Below are positions 1 through 9,932 of a stretch of DNA of 64,000 nucleotides, in pieces (position 1 is the stretch's first letter; each line of letters begins with the position of its first letter). The DNA is from Pseudoalteromonas viridis (GTDB lineage Bacteria; Pseudomonadota; Gammaproteobacteria; Enterobacterales; Alteromonadaceae). The DNA is taken from contig NZ_CP072425.1 in NCBI RefSeq assembly GCF_017742995.1, forward strand, positions 4,101,001-4,165,000. Reading direction: 5' to 3'. The translations under genes were made by a program, and so were the position numbers. Below the pieces are notes generated by a model. That model was not told the origin of the DNA. It made no database searches and saw only the letters and a list, made by a program, of their open reading frames with translations.

Positions 1-399
1 GTTCAAGTCGATAGAGTTACCAGAACCTGATGGCGCAAGGCGACGGCCGTTTAAAAGTACCAGCGTATATTGTTCACCAATACCACGAAGTGATGCAGTA
101 GCTGTACCGCCACCACCGCCACCAACTGAAGATACTGGTGTAGTGAAACCCTGCATTGAAGGGATCTGAGCCACCAAATCAGGAACAGACGTTACACCAG
201 TGGCTTTAATATCAGCTTCACCGATGATGTCGATTGGAAGCGCACCAGCAAGGTCTGTACCTTTGATGCTTGAACCTGTTACTTCGATTTTCTCGATTTT
301 CTCTTCTGCTTCTTCTGCATTTGCTGCAAAAGCTGTAGCAGATACTGCACCGTACATCAGCGCTAAGCGGACCGCTTTCGAGATCTTGCTATTTAACAT
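1..399 (-). CDS. TonB-dependent outer-membrane receptor, N-terminal part (cut by window edge)
   Basis: The first 133 residues of a TonB-dependent receptor are visible; the gene runs leftward out of the window. The start ATG at 399 follows a GGGAGAAAAC ribosome site. The protein begins MLNSKISKAVRLAL, a Sec signal peptide ending near AFAANA. A TonB-box-like stretch (IEKIEVTGSSIKG) and the start of the plug domain follow, including LRGIGEQYTLVLLNGRRLAP, typical of the large SusC/oar-like receptors of Alteromonadales. A glycine run (GGGGGG) lies in the plug. The substrate cannot be told. The 5' end, including the ribosome site, closely matches that of the receptor starting at 4152, so the two are paralogues. 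Confidence 0.93.
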   Translation of the reverse strand, partial: MLNSKISKAVRLALMYGAVSATAFAANAEEAEEKIEKIEVTGSSIKGTDLAGALPIDIIGEADIKATGVTSVPDLVAQIPSMQGFTTPVSSVGGGGGGTATASLRGIGEQYTLVLLNGRRLAPSGSGNSIDLN

Positions 400-1424
400 T
401 TGTTTTCTCCCTGGCTTTAAATATTTCTTTAAAGCTTTGTTTTTATGTATTTTCTTACTTTTATATGGGCAACAAGTGAATACACTTTTAGCCATATTGG
501 TGAAACATACTAATCGCATGAAAAACAAAAGGTCAACAACCTTTTTCAAAATCGGAATAAAAACACCACACAAAAAACAAAAAACACCTTAAATAACAAA
601 ATGATAAAGTCAAAAAATTATCTTGCACTTTATTTTACACAATGACTGTTTTTTTTTTGACCTAAAAGCAGTGTAATACTTGATGATCAGTTACCAACTT
701 TGTCTTCTGTTAGAGGTATTCAGACTGAAGTTTTACGCCATTTAACAAGTTAGCGTTCAGAAACCTTGCGTGAAGGACAATAGACCTCAAAATGTCCTGC
801 TTAAATTGTTAAATTATTGCCATTTACACAGCACCAAGTTTGTGCAATGGTACAAGCACATTGACCCTATAATGTAAGTTAGCTATTTGTGGCATAAGCT
901 AAACACTCCTCACACTTCACACAACTAAAATTTGGCTAAGTTATCCGTGAATGCAGTTTCTTCAATATCCTGCGTACGTGGGTAAAACTGCCTTCACTGA
1001 GAATCTTAACAACTCCGGCACACAAAAAATGATTGTTGCTTCAAGCGGTAACAATCCCAGCTTCGATTGTACTTGTTGTTTAACGAGGAAATCTATGACC
1101 ATATGAAAGTGTGACTTTGATTAGCCAAAAATCATTCAGAAGTACAAAGTCCGGTGCACCAAGAATAAACTTGCAGAACCCTACAGCATGAAACTCAGTG
1201 GCCTTCAATTGCTTGGTTTTTGGAGGTTATTGGCCTTTGAGATTTGGATGATTACGATATGGCTTTGAGCTTTGTGTTTGATGATACACTTCAGTAGACA
1301 CGGGTATTAATCGCCTGGAGTCGACTTGCCTATTTGGTAAAAGATTAGGACCATATGAGACGGTAATAAGCATTAAAATTATGCTAACCCTAGAAGATAT
1401 ATTGAGGTATTTCGATATGCGCAT
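400..1424. other. AT-rich intergenic region without a convincing gene
   Basis: About 1 kb separates the start of the left receptor from the terminator of the next one. It must hold the promoter of the left receptor, but I could not fix one box pair. Open frames here (plus strand to 592; minus strand 1227-1424) lack good ribosome sites and resemble no family known to me. The part from about 850 to 1420 has more mixed composition and could be decayed coding DNA. Confidence 0.5.
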
Positions 1425-1459
1425 AAAAAATCCGACATCACTTCTGAAGTCGGATTTTT
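1425..1459 (-). terminator. Rho-independent terminator of the TonB receptor gene
   Basis: The stem TCCGAC (1431-1436) pairs with GTCGGA (1449-1454). It is flanked by an A-run at 1425-1430 and a T-run at 1455-1459, so on the minus strand the hairpin is followed by a T-tract. It lies about 55 bases past the receptor stop codon. Confidence 0.85.
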
Positions 1460-1512
1460 ATATTTTAAGGCGCGCTTAAAACGCGCTCAGGTTCAATTCG
1501 CTGGTCAGCATA

Positions 1513-4152
1513 TTAGAAGCTGATGTTGTAACCTGCAAAGATTTCGCGACCAATGTGGCCTGCATTGTAGATTGCGTAGTCTTCATAGAAACCTTGACTA
1601 TCATACACTACACCCTTATCAAACAGGTTACGTGCACCCAGAGTGAACGTACCATAGCCATCGCTGTAGTACTTCATGTTCAGGTTGTGGGTTACGTAGG
1701 TCGGAAGCGAGCCATCGTATACGTTATAAGGTTCTTGACCATCTACTTTAACAACAGACTGAGACTCATAAGTATCAGCAATGATGTCTGTAGTCCAGTT
1801 CACTGTGTAGTTATCAACTGCGTAGTTGATAGTGAACTGAGAACGCCATTCAGGCGTTTCCGGCGCGCCCTTTTCATCTTCACGAGGACCAGTGAAGTAG
1901 ACATCTTCACCCACTTCTGTCAGCAATGTAGTTACATTTCTGAACTTGAAGTCACCAAACGAAGTTTCTAACTTGTAAGAGAGGTCAATATCGAAGCCTT
2001 TACGAGACATAGAAGCACCGTTGGCATACTGGGTGTACGCTTGCGAAATAGCGCCATTCGCGTCACGCTCAAGGTCAACATAGGGGTATCTTGCCTGAAC
2101 CTCTTCCAGCTTACCGGCATTTTCAATGTGAACCAGATCCTGAGCGGTAATGATTGAAATCACATTGTCGATTTCAAGCTCAAAGTAGTCAACTTTGATT
2201 GAGACATCTTCAAAGCCTGAGTAAACCACACCAAAGTTGGTATAACTTGATTCTTCCGGACCAAGCTGATCATTACCCTTACGCATTTCAGAGGCCTGTC
2301 CTCTAGAACAATCCACAGCCGAAATACCTAGCGCTGCACAGTTGACATAGTCCGTTACGTAAGGGCTGCCCTCAGAGTCCTTCGCATTCAGCTCTTTAAG
2401 AGAGGGTGCGCGGAAACCTTCTGAATATGACGCACGAAGTAACAAGTCATCCATAGGACGGTAGTCCAGTTTCACACTTGGGTTGCCTTCACCACCAAAA
2501 TCACTGTAGTCGTCGTAACGGTATGCCGCGCTTAGTGTCAAGTTATCCAGCAGCGGGAATGCCACTTCATAGAATACCGCCGTTACATCGCGCTCACCGG
2601 CGCCTGAGCCACCTGCATCACCACCGATCAGGCCAGCTTCGTTTTGTGCGTCGTAACGTTGATCCAGAGTCATATCGAAGTATTCAGCACCTACATAGTG
2701 TGAAATCGCACCAGCTTCTAGTTCACCCAGCTCAAAACCAAGACCTGCAAATAGGTGATCCAGCTCACTTTGGCTTTCAGTGTAAGTGGTTGCACGCATA
2801 TTCGCTTTACCCTCTTCAGAGTCAAGTGAAATGTCATTCAGAATATTGTGCGACAAACCAGCTACGCTCAGGTAGTAACGACCAGCTGTACGGTAGTCTA
2901 GCTTAGCTTTATGGTAAGACACTTCCCACTCAGCAGTATCGCCAAACATGCCTTTCAGGCCAAGTGTATAATCCTGTTGATAATCCGTCACTTCACCATC
3001 GCGATTACCGGTCTGATACCAGCGGAAATAACCGTTTGCTTCTTCGCCGAGTGGGTTAAGCGGGTAGTCAGCTGCCATTTTACCCAAATAATCCGCAGGT
3101 GGCGCATAACGGCCAAACGAATCGTTGCGGCTGAACATCGCACGTGCGTATAGCTCAAGATCATCTGTCAGCTCATAGTTTACACTCGCCATCGCAGAGT
3201 CGCGCTTAGTTGATGCCATGTTTGCAGACACATCAGCAAAAGCAAAACCACACACTTCACCGCCGCCGATGCCCCCTTTGCTGGTGCCCTGATCTAGCAC
3301 TCCGACAAAGCCAGGTATTGTTTTTGTTAGTTCATCACATTTAGGCGAGGCGATATAGCCACCACCAGAAGTCTTTTTAAATGTTTCACCATAATGGCTA
3401 ATACCTACAGTCTCATCACCAAGCGAGATCAGGCCGTCACCATTTGTATCTTCCATTGACGCAGCTGTGTAGCTACGGTCACGGTCGAAAATTGGGTTAC
3501 GCTGCTGGTGATCGTATACAAAGGTAATATTACCTTTGTCAGAGCTTACGCCAAATGCCATTGACATTTGCTTAGTGTCAGCACCTTCTGCTTCAGGACG
3601 ACCTACCTGGATATCGAAAGACACGCCTTCAAAGTCTTTTTTCAGGATAACGTTAATAACACCGGCAATCGCGTCAGAACCATAGATTGCAGAGGCGCCA
3701 TCTTTAAGAATTTCAATACGCTCTACCGCCGCCATTGGGATAGAGCTCAGGTTAGCACCACCACCATTCAATGAAGGTGAACTACCCATACGCTTACCGT
3801 CGATCAGTACCAAAGTACGACCTGCACCGGCACCCAGCAAGCTTACAGTTGACTGCGACTGACCGCTGTTGCCAGAACTTGGGATAACAGAACCAAAGCT
3901 GTTGGAAGTCACGCTTTGTAGAGCTTCGGCAACAGAGACACGGCCCTGGCCTTCGAATTCCGCAGTCGAGATCACTTCAACGGGGCTTGCACCTTCCATG
4001 TCGACACGCTTGATGCGCGAGCCTGTGATTTCGATGCGTTCTACTTTTTCAGCACCTTCCTGAGCGGTCGCAGACTGTGCTAGCACAGCCGTAGACGCAG
4101 CACCAAATGCCAATGCTAAACGCACGGCCTTAGTTACTTTAGTGTTCAACAT
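1513..4152 (-). CDS. TonB-dependent outer-membrane receptor
   Basis: A full-length receptor of about 879 residues that should import a large ligand across the outer membrane using TonB energy. I chose the ATG at 4152 because it follows AGGGAGAAAAC and opens a clean signal peptide (MLNTKVTKAVRLAL to about AQSATA); a frame starting at 4236 adds an implausible N-terminus. Next come a TonB-box-like segment (VERIEITGSRIKR), the plug domain (TLVLIDGKRMG, IEILKDGASAIYGSDAIAGV) and a long beta-barrel ending in aromatic Phe (AGYNISF), the usual outer-membrane signature. The ligand is unknown; neighbours give no clue. The gene is monocistronic with its own terminator. The family is certain, the substrate is not. 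Confidence 0.95.
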   Translation of the reverse strand: MLNTKVTKAVRLALAFGAASTAVLAQSATAQEGAEKVERIEITGSRIKRVDMEGASPVEVISTAEFEGQGRVSVAEALQSVTSNSFGSVIPSSGNSGQSQSTVSLLGAGAGRTLVLIDGKRMGSSPSLNGGGANLSSIPMAAVERIEILKDGASAIYGSDAIAGVINVILKKDFEGVSFDIQVGRPEAEGADTKQMSMAFGVSSDKGNITFVYDHQQRNPIFDRDRSYTAASMEDTNGDGLISLGDETVGISHYGETFKKTSGGGYIASPKCDELTKTIPGFVGVLDQGTSKGGIGGGEVCGFAFADVSANMASTKRDSAMASVNYELTDDLELYARAMFSRNDSFGRYAPPADYLGKMAADYPLNPLGEEANGYFRWYQTGNRDGEVTDYQQDYTLGLKGMFGDTAEWEVSYHKAKLDYRTAGRYYLSVAGLSHNILNDISLDSEEGKANMRATTYTESQSELDHLFAGLGFELGELEAGAISHYVGAEYFDMTLDQRYDAQNEAGLIGGDAGGSGAGERDVTAVFYEVAFPLLDNLTLSAAYRYDDYSDFGGEGNPSVKLDYRPMDDLLLRASYSEGFRAPSLKELNAKDSEGSPYVTDYVNCAALGISAVDCSRGQASEMRKGNDQLGPEESSYTNFGVVYSGFEDVSIKVDYFELEIDNVISIITAQDLVHIENAGKLEEVQARYPYVDLERDANGAISQAYTQYANGASMSRKGFDIDLSYKLETSFGDFKFRNVTTLLTEVGEDVYFTGPREDEKGAPETPEWRSQFTINYAVDNYTVNWTTDIIADTYESQSVVKVDGQEPYNVYDGSLPTYVTHNLNMKYYSDGYGTFTLGARNLFDKGVVYDSQGFYEDYAIYNAGHIGREIFAGYNISF

Positions 4153-4669
4153 GTGTTTTCTCCCTGGGCTTACACTTGGCGGTAAGCATGAGTATTGTTG
4201 GTATTTATAACGAGCTTGCCGAGCTAATTTCAGCACGCTCTGAATTTTCGCGACGGATACTAATCGCGACTTGTGTTAAGCGTCAAACCCCCCACCCTTA
4301 ACAGCCAAACACAGCAAAAACACAACCAAAACCCAAGGTTTTAACAGCCCCTTAAAGTTAATTACCACTCACTTCAAAATAAATGTATTTTTTAATTGAA
4401 TTCACAAGCCACCTGTGCAAAAAAGACACAAGGACCAATATAAGGTAAAAAATGCAAGTCGCATTTAAGTTAAAAAAAATATTTTAAAATTCAGTCTGTT
4501 TGCTGGTTTTTTATACGAAAAAAGAGAGCAAAACAAATTATTTCCAAATTTGTTAGTGTGTATTTACATTCAAATAAAGCTCTGTTTCACATAGCTTTGT
4601 TGGAATGGGCGGGAAATAAGCGGAAAGTGAAATTTGCTTACAAGCAGCTAAAAAACCGCTTGCACGCAC
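4153..4669. other. Intergenic region upstream of the TonB receptor
   Basis: About 520 bases of AT-rich DNA lie between the receptor start and the polB stop codon. The stretch 4250-4560 probably holds the receptor promoter. I see no gene, no strong terminator for polB and no clear repeat. Confidence 0.5.
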
Positions 4670-7012
4670 TTACAAATCACTGGACAGATCCAGCGTACGC
4701 TGACCATGTAAAGTGATAGCATCCAGATCAACGTCCGGCAGCATCTGATAAATAGGTATGATCTGCTTTTCTATATAGTGGCTGTAATCAGGGTTAGACA
4801 ATCCCCCCTGTACCAGCCTGGGGCCTGTTGTACTAATATAGTAGGCAACCTGACTCCCCTTACCGAGTGCTCTATTGGACCCGGTGCTGTGCGCTTCTTT
4901 CGCCGCCCTGACATGAGGAGGAATGTTCTTTACATAGGCATTGAGAGGCTTGCCCAAGCGTTTTTTATAGACCAGCTTATCATCAACCTGACCGCTATTT
5001 ATCAATGCAATGTACTGCTGTGTTACCGCAACCACATCTTGGTTATCAAATAAGGCCCGGATCACTGCCTGCTGATACGCTTTGGCTATCTCGGTCCAGT
5101 CACTGCGCACCGTTTCCAGCCCTTTAAATACCAACTCGGCTCCCGCTGCTGTTTGTACTTGGCCGACATAGCGCTTTTTAGACCCCGTTTCCTGCCCTCG
5201 AATGGTGGGCATAAAAAATGGGCTATAATGGGTTTCAAACTCAATCTCCAGATAACTAGGCAGACTGAACTGGCTGTCAATATGTTGCGCCCAGCGCTGA
5301 TTAATCACCTTCATCAGGCGCTCACCAAGTTGCCGGCACTGCTCGGGACTAAGAGACTCAGGTACACAGACAAAGGTTGAATCGGTATCACCATAGATAA
5401 CCTCATAGCCCATGTCTTCTATCCAACGACGTGTGGTCTGCATAATTTCATGGCCGCGCAGGGTGATTGAGCTGGACAAACGCGGGTCATAAAACCGACA
5501 GCCCCGAGACCCCAGCACTCCGTAAAGGCTATTCATAATGATTTTAATCGCCTGTTGCAGCATTTTGTCACCCCGGTCCTTGGCCTCCTGCCGGGCCTGT
5601 GCTAACTGTGCAACCAGCTCAGGCAGATGATGATGCGCTCTGGAAAACGCGCCTTTATTGAAGCCAGGGATGGCCTCCTCGGGTGCCCTGAGCCCTTCAA
5701 TGAGGCCCATGGGATCAATGTGGAAAGTACGGATAATTGAGGGATACAGGCTCTTAAAGTCGAGCACCAGCACATTTTGATACAACCCGGGCCGAGAATC
5801 CATTACATAACCTCCGGGACTGTCGAATGTCAGACCATGCTCCCCCAGATTAGGCGCAATGTAGCCACTGCGATGTAATAAAGGCAGGTATAAATTTGTG
5901 AATGCTGCCACCGATCCACCCATACGCTCCAGCTCCAGACCCGTGAGCTGAGTTCGGGCAATGGCAAACTCGAGTAAAGACAGCTTAATAAAGATATCCC
6001 AGACCAGCACACAGTCTTGCAGGTTATAACTGGCGAGAGCTGGCTTATCACAGTGAAATAAACGGATGATCTCCTCCAGCCGGTCATCCTGAGTGAGCAA
6101 TTTGCTCTCTCCGAGCACCTGCTGGGCAACATAACTGAGCTTGAAGGTTTCAAAATGATACGTGGCATTTTTCATGGTATCTATGCCATCGAGTACCACA
6201 CGACCCGGGATCAGGACCCGGGTAAAGTTGCCCTTTGATACCTGCATTGGGCTACCATCACGACCCACACTCAGTGTCACTCCCAAGGCTTCAGCGCGTT
6301 CATTAAGCACGGCGCAGTCAAACTCAATCACATTCCAGCCAATGATCACATCCGGGTCCAGGCGATTAAGTTCCTCTACCAGCGCCTGCAATAAAGATAG
6401 CTCATCGCTGACCCAGCATACATCGACATCACTTGCCTGTGGTTCACCTATCATAATAACGCGCCGCTGAGCCTGGCAGACCAGACCGACGGAAAACAGC
6501 ACCCCTTCCCCGCTGCACTCAATATCCAGCGACAACATGGACAGCTCAGGCACAAATTGGGGTGCCGGTTTCAGACGCGCTTGTTGGATCTCGATGAATC
6601 CGGCTTTTTTTACCGCCTGGCCTGTGACCCAGGCACCACCGCGTATAAAACGCTCCATCAGGTAACGATCTGCGTGACGAATATCCGCCTCATATAAGGT
6701 GATATAGTCAGACAACTGCTCTTTACATTGATAATAGTCACTCAATGTACGGCAATAAAGCCCGGAGACCGGCGACTGATCAAAGTGTTTGAGCGTAAGC
6801 GGCCTGAACTCCACACCCTTAAGATGCGCAGAGAGTCGCTGTTGCGCCTTGGCAGTGTCTTCCGTGCGGATAAATAAAACCGCCTGTTGTGGCTGCGTGA
6901 TCACCTTCAGCAACCCTTCACTCGATTTCAGCCAGTAGCACAGGTGCAGCCTGTTGTTGAGGTGGATTTGTTGTCGTGACAGGATAAAGCCCTGATATAC
7001 CGCTTGTGCCAA
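4670..7012 (-). CDS. polB: DNA polymerase II (family B), repair and lesion bypass
   Basis: Family B DNA polymerase with 3'-5' proofreading, 780 residues, close to the length of E. coli Pol II. The exonuclease domain shows Exo I LSLDIECSG (D163, E165), Exo II IIGWNVIEFD (about 223-232) and Exo III YNLQD (329-333). The polymerase domain shows motif A LDFKSLYPSII (about 417-427), motif B KIIMNSLYG (about 490-498) and motif C YGDTDS (about 540-545). All catalytic acids are present. The start is a TTG at 7012; the resulting N-terminus MAQAVYQGFILSR fits the MAQAGFILTR-like start of E. coli PolB. It is divergent from dinG, and in E. coli both belong to the SOS regulon. I did not find a clear LexA box in the short gap. 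Confidence 0.97.
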   Translation of the reverse strand: MAQAVYQGFILSRQQIHLNNRLHLCYWLKSSEGLLKVITQPQQAVLFIRTEDTAKAQQRLSAHLKGVEFRPLTLKHFDQSPVSGLYCRTLSDYYQCKEQLSDYITLYEADIRHADRYLMERFIRGGAWVTGQAVKKAGFIEIQQARLKPAPQFVPELSMLSLDIECSGEGVLFSVGLVCQAQRRVIMIGEPQASDVDVCWVSDELSLLQALVEELNRLDPDVIIGWNVIEFDCAVLNERAEALGVTLSVGRDGSPMQVSKGNFTRVLIPGRVVLDGIDTMKNATYHFETFKLSYVAQQVLGESKLLTQDDRLEEIIRLFHCDKPALASYNLQDCVLVWDIFIKLSLLEFAIARTQLTGLELERMGGSVAAFTNLYLPLLHRSGYIAPNLGEHGLTFDSPGGYVMDSRPGLYQNVLVLDFKSLYPSIIRTFHIDPMGLIEGLRAPEEAIPGFNKGAFSRAHHHLPELVAQLAQARQEAKDRGDKMLQQAIKIIMNSLYGVLGSRGCRFYDPRLSSSITLRGHEIMQTTRRWIEDMGYEVIYGDTDSTFVCVPESLSPEQCRQLGERLMKVINQRWAQHIDSQFSLPSYLEIEFETHYSPFFMPTIRGQETGSKKRYVGQVQTAAGAELVFKGLETVRSDWTEIAKAYQQAVIRALFDNQDVVAVTQQYIALINSGQVDDKLVYKKRLGKPLNAYVKNIPPHVRAAKEAHSTGSNRALGKGSQVAYYISTTGPRLVQGGLSNPDYSHYIEKQIIPIYQMLPDVDLDAITLHGQRTLDLSSDL

Positions 7013-7079
7013 AGGGGATCCCCGCCTAAAATAGAATACCTGTAATTATATCCATACTTTTTTGCTTAAGCGATCCTAC

Positions 7080-9149
7080 ATGCTGTCAGATTCTCTAAAA
7101 AAAACCATCCGTCAGGCGCACACCAACATAGCTGAACAACTCGAAGGCTTTCGCCCGCGCGCCGGACAAAACTATCTGGTGGCAGAGATCGCTAAAACCC
7201 TGGGAGGCGACTACCACAAATCTCAGCGTATTTGCGTGATTGAAGCCGGCACAGGTACGGGCAAGTCGCTGGCTTACTGCCTGGGCGCCCTGCCCATGGC
7301 ACTGGCAAAAAAGAAAAAGCTGGTCATCTCAACCGCCACCGTTGCGCTACAAGAGCAGTTACTCAATAAAGAGCTACCCTTTTTTAAAGAGCATTCCGGG
7401 CTCGACTTTAAATTTGATCTGGTAAAAGGGCGCCAGCGCTATATCTGCGTGCAAAAACTGCTGGCAGCCGTCAGTGGCGAAGAAACCCAACTGTCTTTGA
7501 TGCCAACAACCAGCTCGCCCTTGTCGGCAATGGAGCAGCGCTGCTTACAAGAGCTGGCAAAAGCCTATCAGGAAAAGCGCTGGCAGGGTGACAGAGACAG
7601 CTGGGCAGACACTATACCCGATAAAGTGTGGAACCTCATCGCCTGCGATAAGCATGCCTGCCAGCGGCAAATGAAGTCTCATAACTTGTGTCCCTTTCAT
7701 CTGGCCAGACAAAAAATTGCCCAAATGGATGTGCTGGTGATAAATCACGCCCTGTTATTGGCCGATCTGGAGCTCGGCGGCGGTACCATTTTGAGTGACC
7801 CCGAAGACACCTTTTATGTGATCGACGAAGCGCACCATTTACCGCATATCACCCGCGACTTTTCGTCCGCTGCGGCAACCATCAAAGGCACCATAGAATG
7901 GCTCGACAAACTGCTGAAATTCAGCGGCAAAATGGCCAACGTCGTGGTTTCACAAAAAGCCATCGGGCAAAACTTTAAACTTAACGACGCCGCCAATGAT
8001 GCGGGCAAAGTGTTACGTCAAGTCAGAGACATGCTCGACCAATCGGATTACAGTTACAATGACGATGACACCCACCGCTTTTTACACGGTGAAGTGCCGG
8101 AGCAGCTCAAAGCGCGTGCCAAAGACATCGCCGATGCCACGCAGGATGCGCTGCGTGCGCTGAGCAAAATGCATGACGCACTGACTCTGGATGTCAACGA
8201 TGGCGATGTGCAGGGCTTTCTGGCTGATCCCATTTTGGCAGAAAGCGGCCAGTATATTAACCGCCTGGAGCAGCTTAACAAGCTATGGTTCAGCTATGCC
8301 ACAAAAGGCGAAGGCACGCCACATGCTCGCTGGATAAAGCGCCTGGATTACAAGCACCACCACGATTACCTGTTATGTGACTGTCCCATCGAAGTGGGCT
8401 TTTATCTCAAAGATAACCTCTGGCGCGAATGTGCCGGCGCCGTTTTGTGCTCTGCCACTCTGAGCGCCATGGGCAACTTTGACCACTTCGCCAGAGAGAG
8501 CGGACTGAGTAATGAGCCAGGGGTAAAATACATCAAGGCCGACTCGCCGTTTGATTATGCTAAGCAGGCCCAGTTACATATCCCGCAAACCAAAACGGAG
8601 CCCACCGATAAGGCATTCAGCGACTATCTGGCTGAAGCGTTGCCCGACTATCTGGACAAGAAAAAAGCCAACCTGGTGCTGTTTGCCTCCTACTGGCAGA
8701 TGGACCACGTGGTTGCCAAACTACGTAAACAAAACTGGCAGATCCTGGTGCAGGGCGAACTGTCCCGAGAAGAGCTGCTCAAGCGCCACCGCGCCGCCAT
8801 TGATTTAGGCGCGGGTAGTATTTTATTTGGTACTCAGAGTTTATCTGAGGGCCTCGATCTGCCGGGCAAATATCTTGAAAACCTGGTGATCACCAAAATC
8901 CCCTTTGCGGTACCGACGTCACCGGTAGAAGAAGCCCAGGCCGAATTTATCCAATCAAAAGGCGGTAATCCGTTTTTATCTATCACAGTACCGGACGCCG
9001 CCAAGAAATTAGTGCAAAGCTGTGGTAGACTGCTGCGCAAAGAAACGGATTCTGGTCGCATCACGATTCTCGACAGACGCCTGGTTACCAAACGATACGG
9101 TAAGGCGATGCTGGACACGCTGCCACCCTTTGCCAAACAAATAGACTGA
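7080..9149 (+). CDS. dinG: ATP-dependent DNA helicase DinG
   Basis: XPD-like superfamily 2 helicase with an iron-sulphur cluster that unwinds R-loops, D-loops and related structures. The ATG at 7080 gives 689 residues and an N-terminus (MLSDSLKKTIRQAH) aligning with the family; a TTG 18 bases upstream is possible. Walker A is EAGTGTGKS (K62) and the Walker B/DEAH box is VIDEAHHLPH. Four cysteines that fit the 4Fe-4S cluster occur in RYICVQ and in IACDKHAC...HNLC. The C-terminal helicase motif QSCGRLLRKETDSGRI is intact. The TSUP permease gene starts 3 bases after its stop codon, so they are probably co-transcribed. Confidence 0.96.
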   Translation: MLSDSLKKTIRQAHTNIAEQLEGFRPRAGQNYLVAEIAKTLGGDYHKSQRICVIEAGTGTGKSLAYCLGALPMALAKKKKLVISTATVALQEQLLNKELPFFKEHSGLDFKFDLVKGRQRYICVQKLLAAVSGEETQLSLMPTTSSPLSAMEQRCLQELAKAYQEKRWQGDRDSWADTIPDKVWNLIACDKHACQRQMKSHNLCPFHLARQKIAQMDVLVINHALLLADLELGGGTILSDPEDTFYVIDEAHHLPHITRDFSSAAATIKGTIEWLDKLLKFSGKMANVVVSQKAIGQNFKLNDAANDAGKVLRQVRDMLDQSDYSYNDDDTHRFLHGEVPEQLKARAKDIADATQDALRALSKMHDALTLDVNDGDVQGFLADPILAESGQYINRLEQLNKLWFSYATKGEGTPHARWIKRLDYKHHHDYLLCDCPIEVGFYLKDNLWRECAGAVLCSATLSAMGNFDHFARESGLSNEPGVKYIKADSPFDYAKQAQLHIPQTKTEPTDKAFSDYLAEALPDYLDKKKANLVLFASYWQMDHVVAKLRKQNWQILVQGELSREELLKRHRAAIDLGAGSILFGTQSLSEGLDLPGKYLENLVITKIPFAVPTSPVEEAQAEFIQSKGGNPFLSITVPDAAKKLVQSCGRLLRKETDSGRITILDRRLVTKRYGKAMLDTLPPFAKQID

Positions 9150-9152
9150 TCC

Positions 9153-9932
9153 ATGCTCGAATTTGCTTTAGACCCAGCTACCTGGGCGTTATTATGTACA
9201 GTTGCACTGGCCGCAGGCTTTATTGATGCAATCGCCGGCGGTGGCGGTATGCTTACAGTGCCCGCACTGCTCACCGCAGGCTTGCCGCCTCATATGGCAC
9301 TGGGCACCAACAAGCTGGCTGCCAGTTTCGGTTCATTAACCGCCAGCTTTACCTATTACAAGCAGAACCTGTTCAATCCCAGATTTTGGGCAGCCTCCGT
9401 ACTGGCCACCGCGATAGGCGCTGCGCTGGGCACTTTGCTGGTTGACTCGCTGAGTATCGAGTTTCTTAATAAGCTGATCCCGGTCATCATTTTACTGGTT
9501 GCACTGTATAGCTTGTTTGGCAAAATGAGCCACAGCGATTCCATTGACTTACCCAAAAAATGCGGCACGCTTAGAGTTAAGCAGTGGCTGCAGGGCCTGT
9601 CTCTGGGCTTTTTCGACGGACTGGCAGGTCCCGGTACTGGTACATTCTGGACGGCATCCAATGACATGCTGTATAAAATGAGCCTGCTGCTCAACTGCGG
9701 TCTGGCTCGCTCAATGAATTTTGTCTCGAATTTTATTTCGCTGATCACCTTTGTTGCACTGGGCCATGTCAATTTCCTGCTGGGCGTGACGATGGGCGCA
9801 TTCTTAATGCTGGGTGCCTGGCTTGGGGCGCATTCAGCGATCAAGTTTGGCAGTCGGCTGATCAAACCCCTGTTCAATGCCGTAGTCATCATGTTAACTG
9901 CAAAACTGATTTTTGAGGCGTATATGGTATGA
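9153..9932 (+). CDS. TSUP (TauE/SafE) family membrane permease
   Basis: Inner-membrane protein of 259 residues in the sulphite/anion exporter TSUP family (COG0730). It begins with a hydrophobic helix carrying the family glycine motif (FIDAIAGGGGMLTVPAL, about residues 22-38), and the half-repeat recurs near FFDGLAGPGTGTFW. Several further hydrophobic segments follow. Substrates in this family include sulphonates, sulphite and other small anions, and the sequence does not decide between them. It sits between dinG and priC; its stop codon overlaps the priC start (ATGA), indicating translational coupling. Confidence 0.9.
   Translation: MLEFALDPATWALLCTVALAAGFIDAIAGGGGMLTVPALLTAGLPPHMALGTNKLAASFGSLTASFTYYKQNLFNPRFWAASVLATAIGAALGTLLVDSLSIEFLNKLIPVIILLVALYSLFGKMSHSDSIDLPKKCGTLRVKQWLQGLSLGFFDGLAGPGTGTFWTASNDMLYKMSLLLNCGLARSMNFVSNFISLITFVALGHVNFLLGVTMGAFLMLGAWLGAHSAIKFGSRLIKPLFNAVVIMLTAKLIFEAYMV

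Noticed and set aside
200..592. 130-codon plus-strand frame over the left TonB receptor start
   Set aside because: Its first half is antisense to the receptor signal peptide and plug; the rest lies in AT-rich intergenic DNA without a family match.
1227..1424. 65-codon minus-strand frame between the two receptors
   Set aside because: No ribosome site and no recognisable domain; its 5' end lies against the terminator of the next gene.
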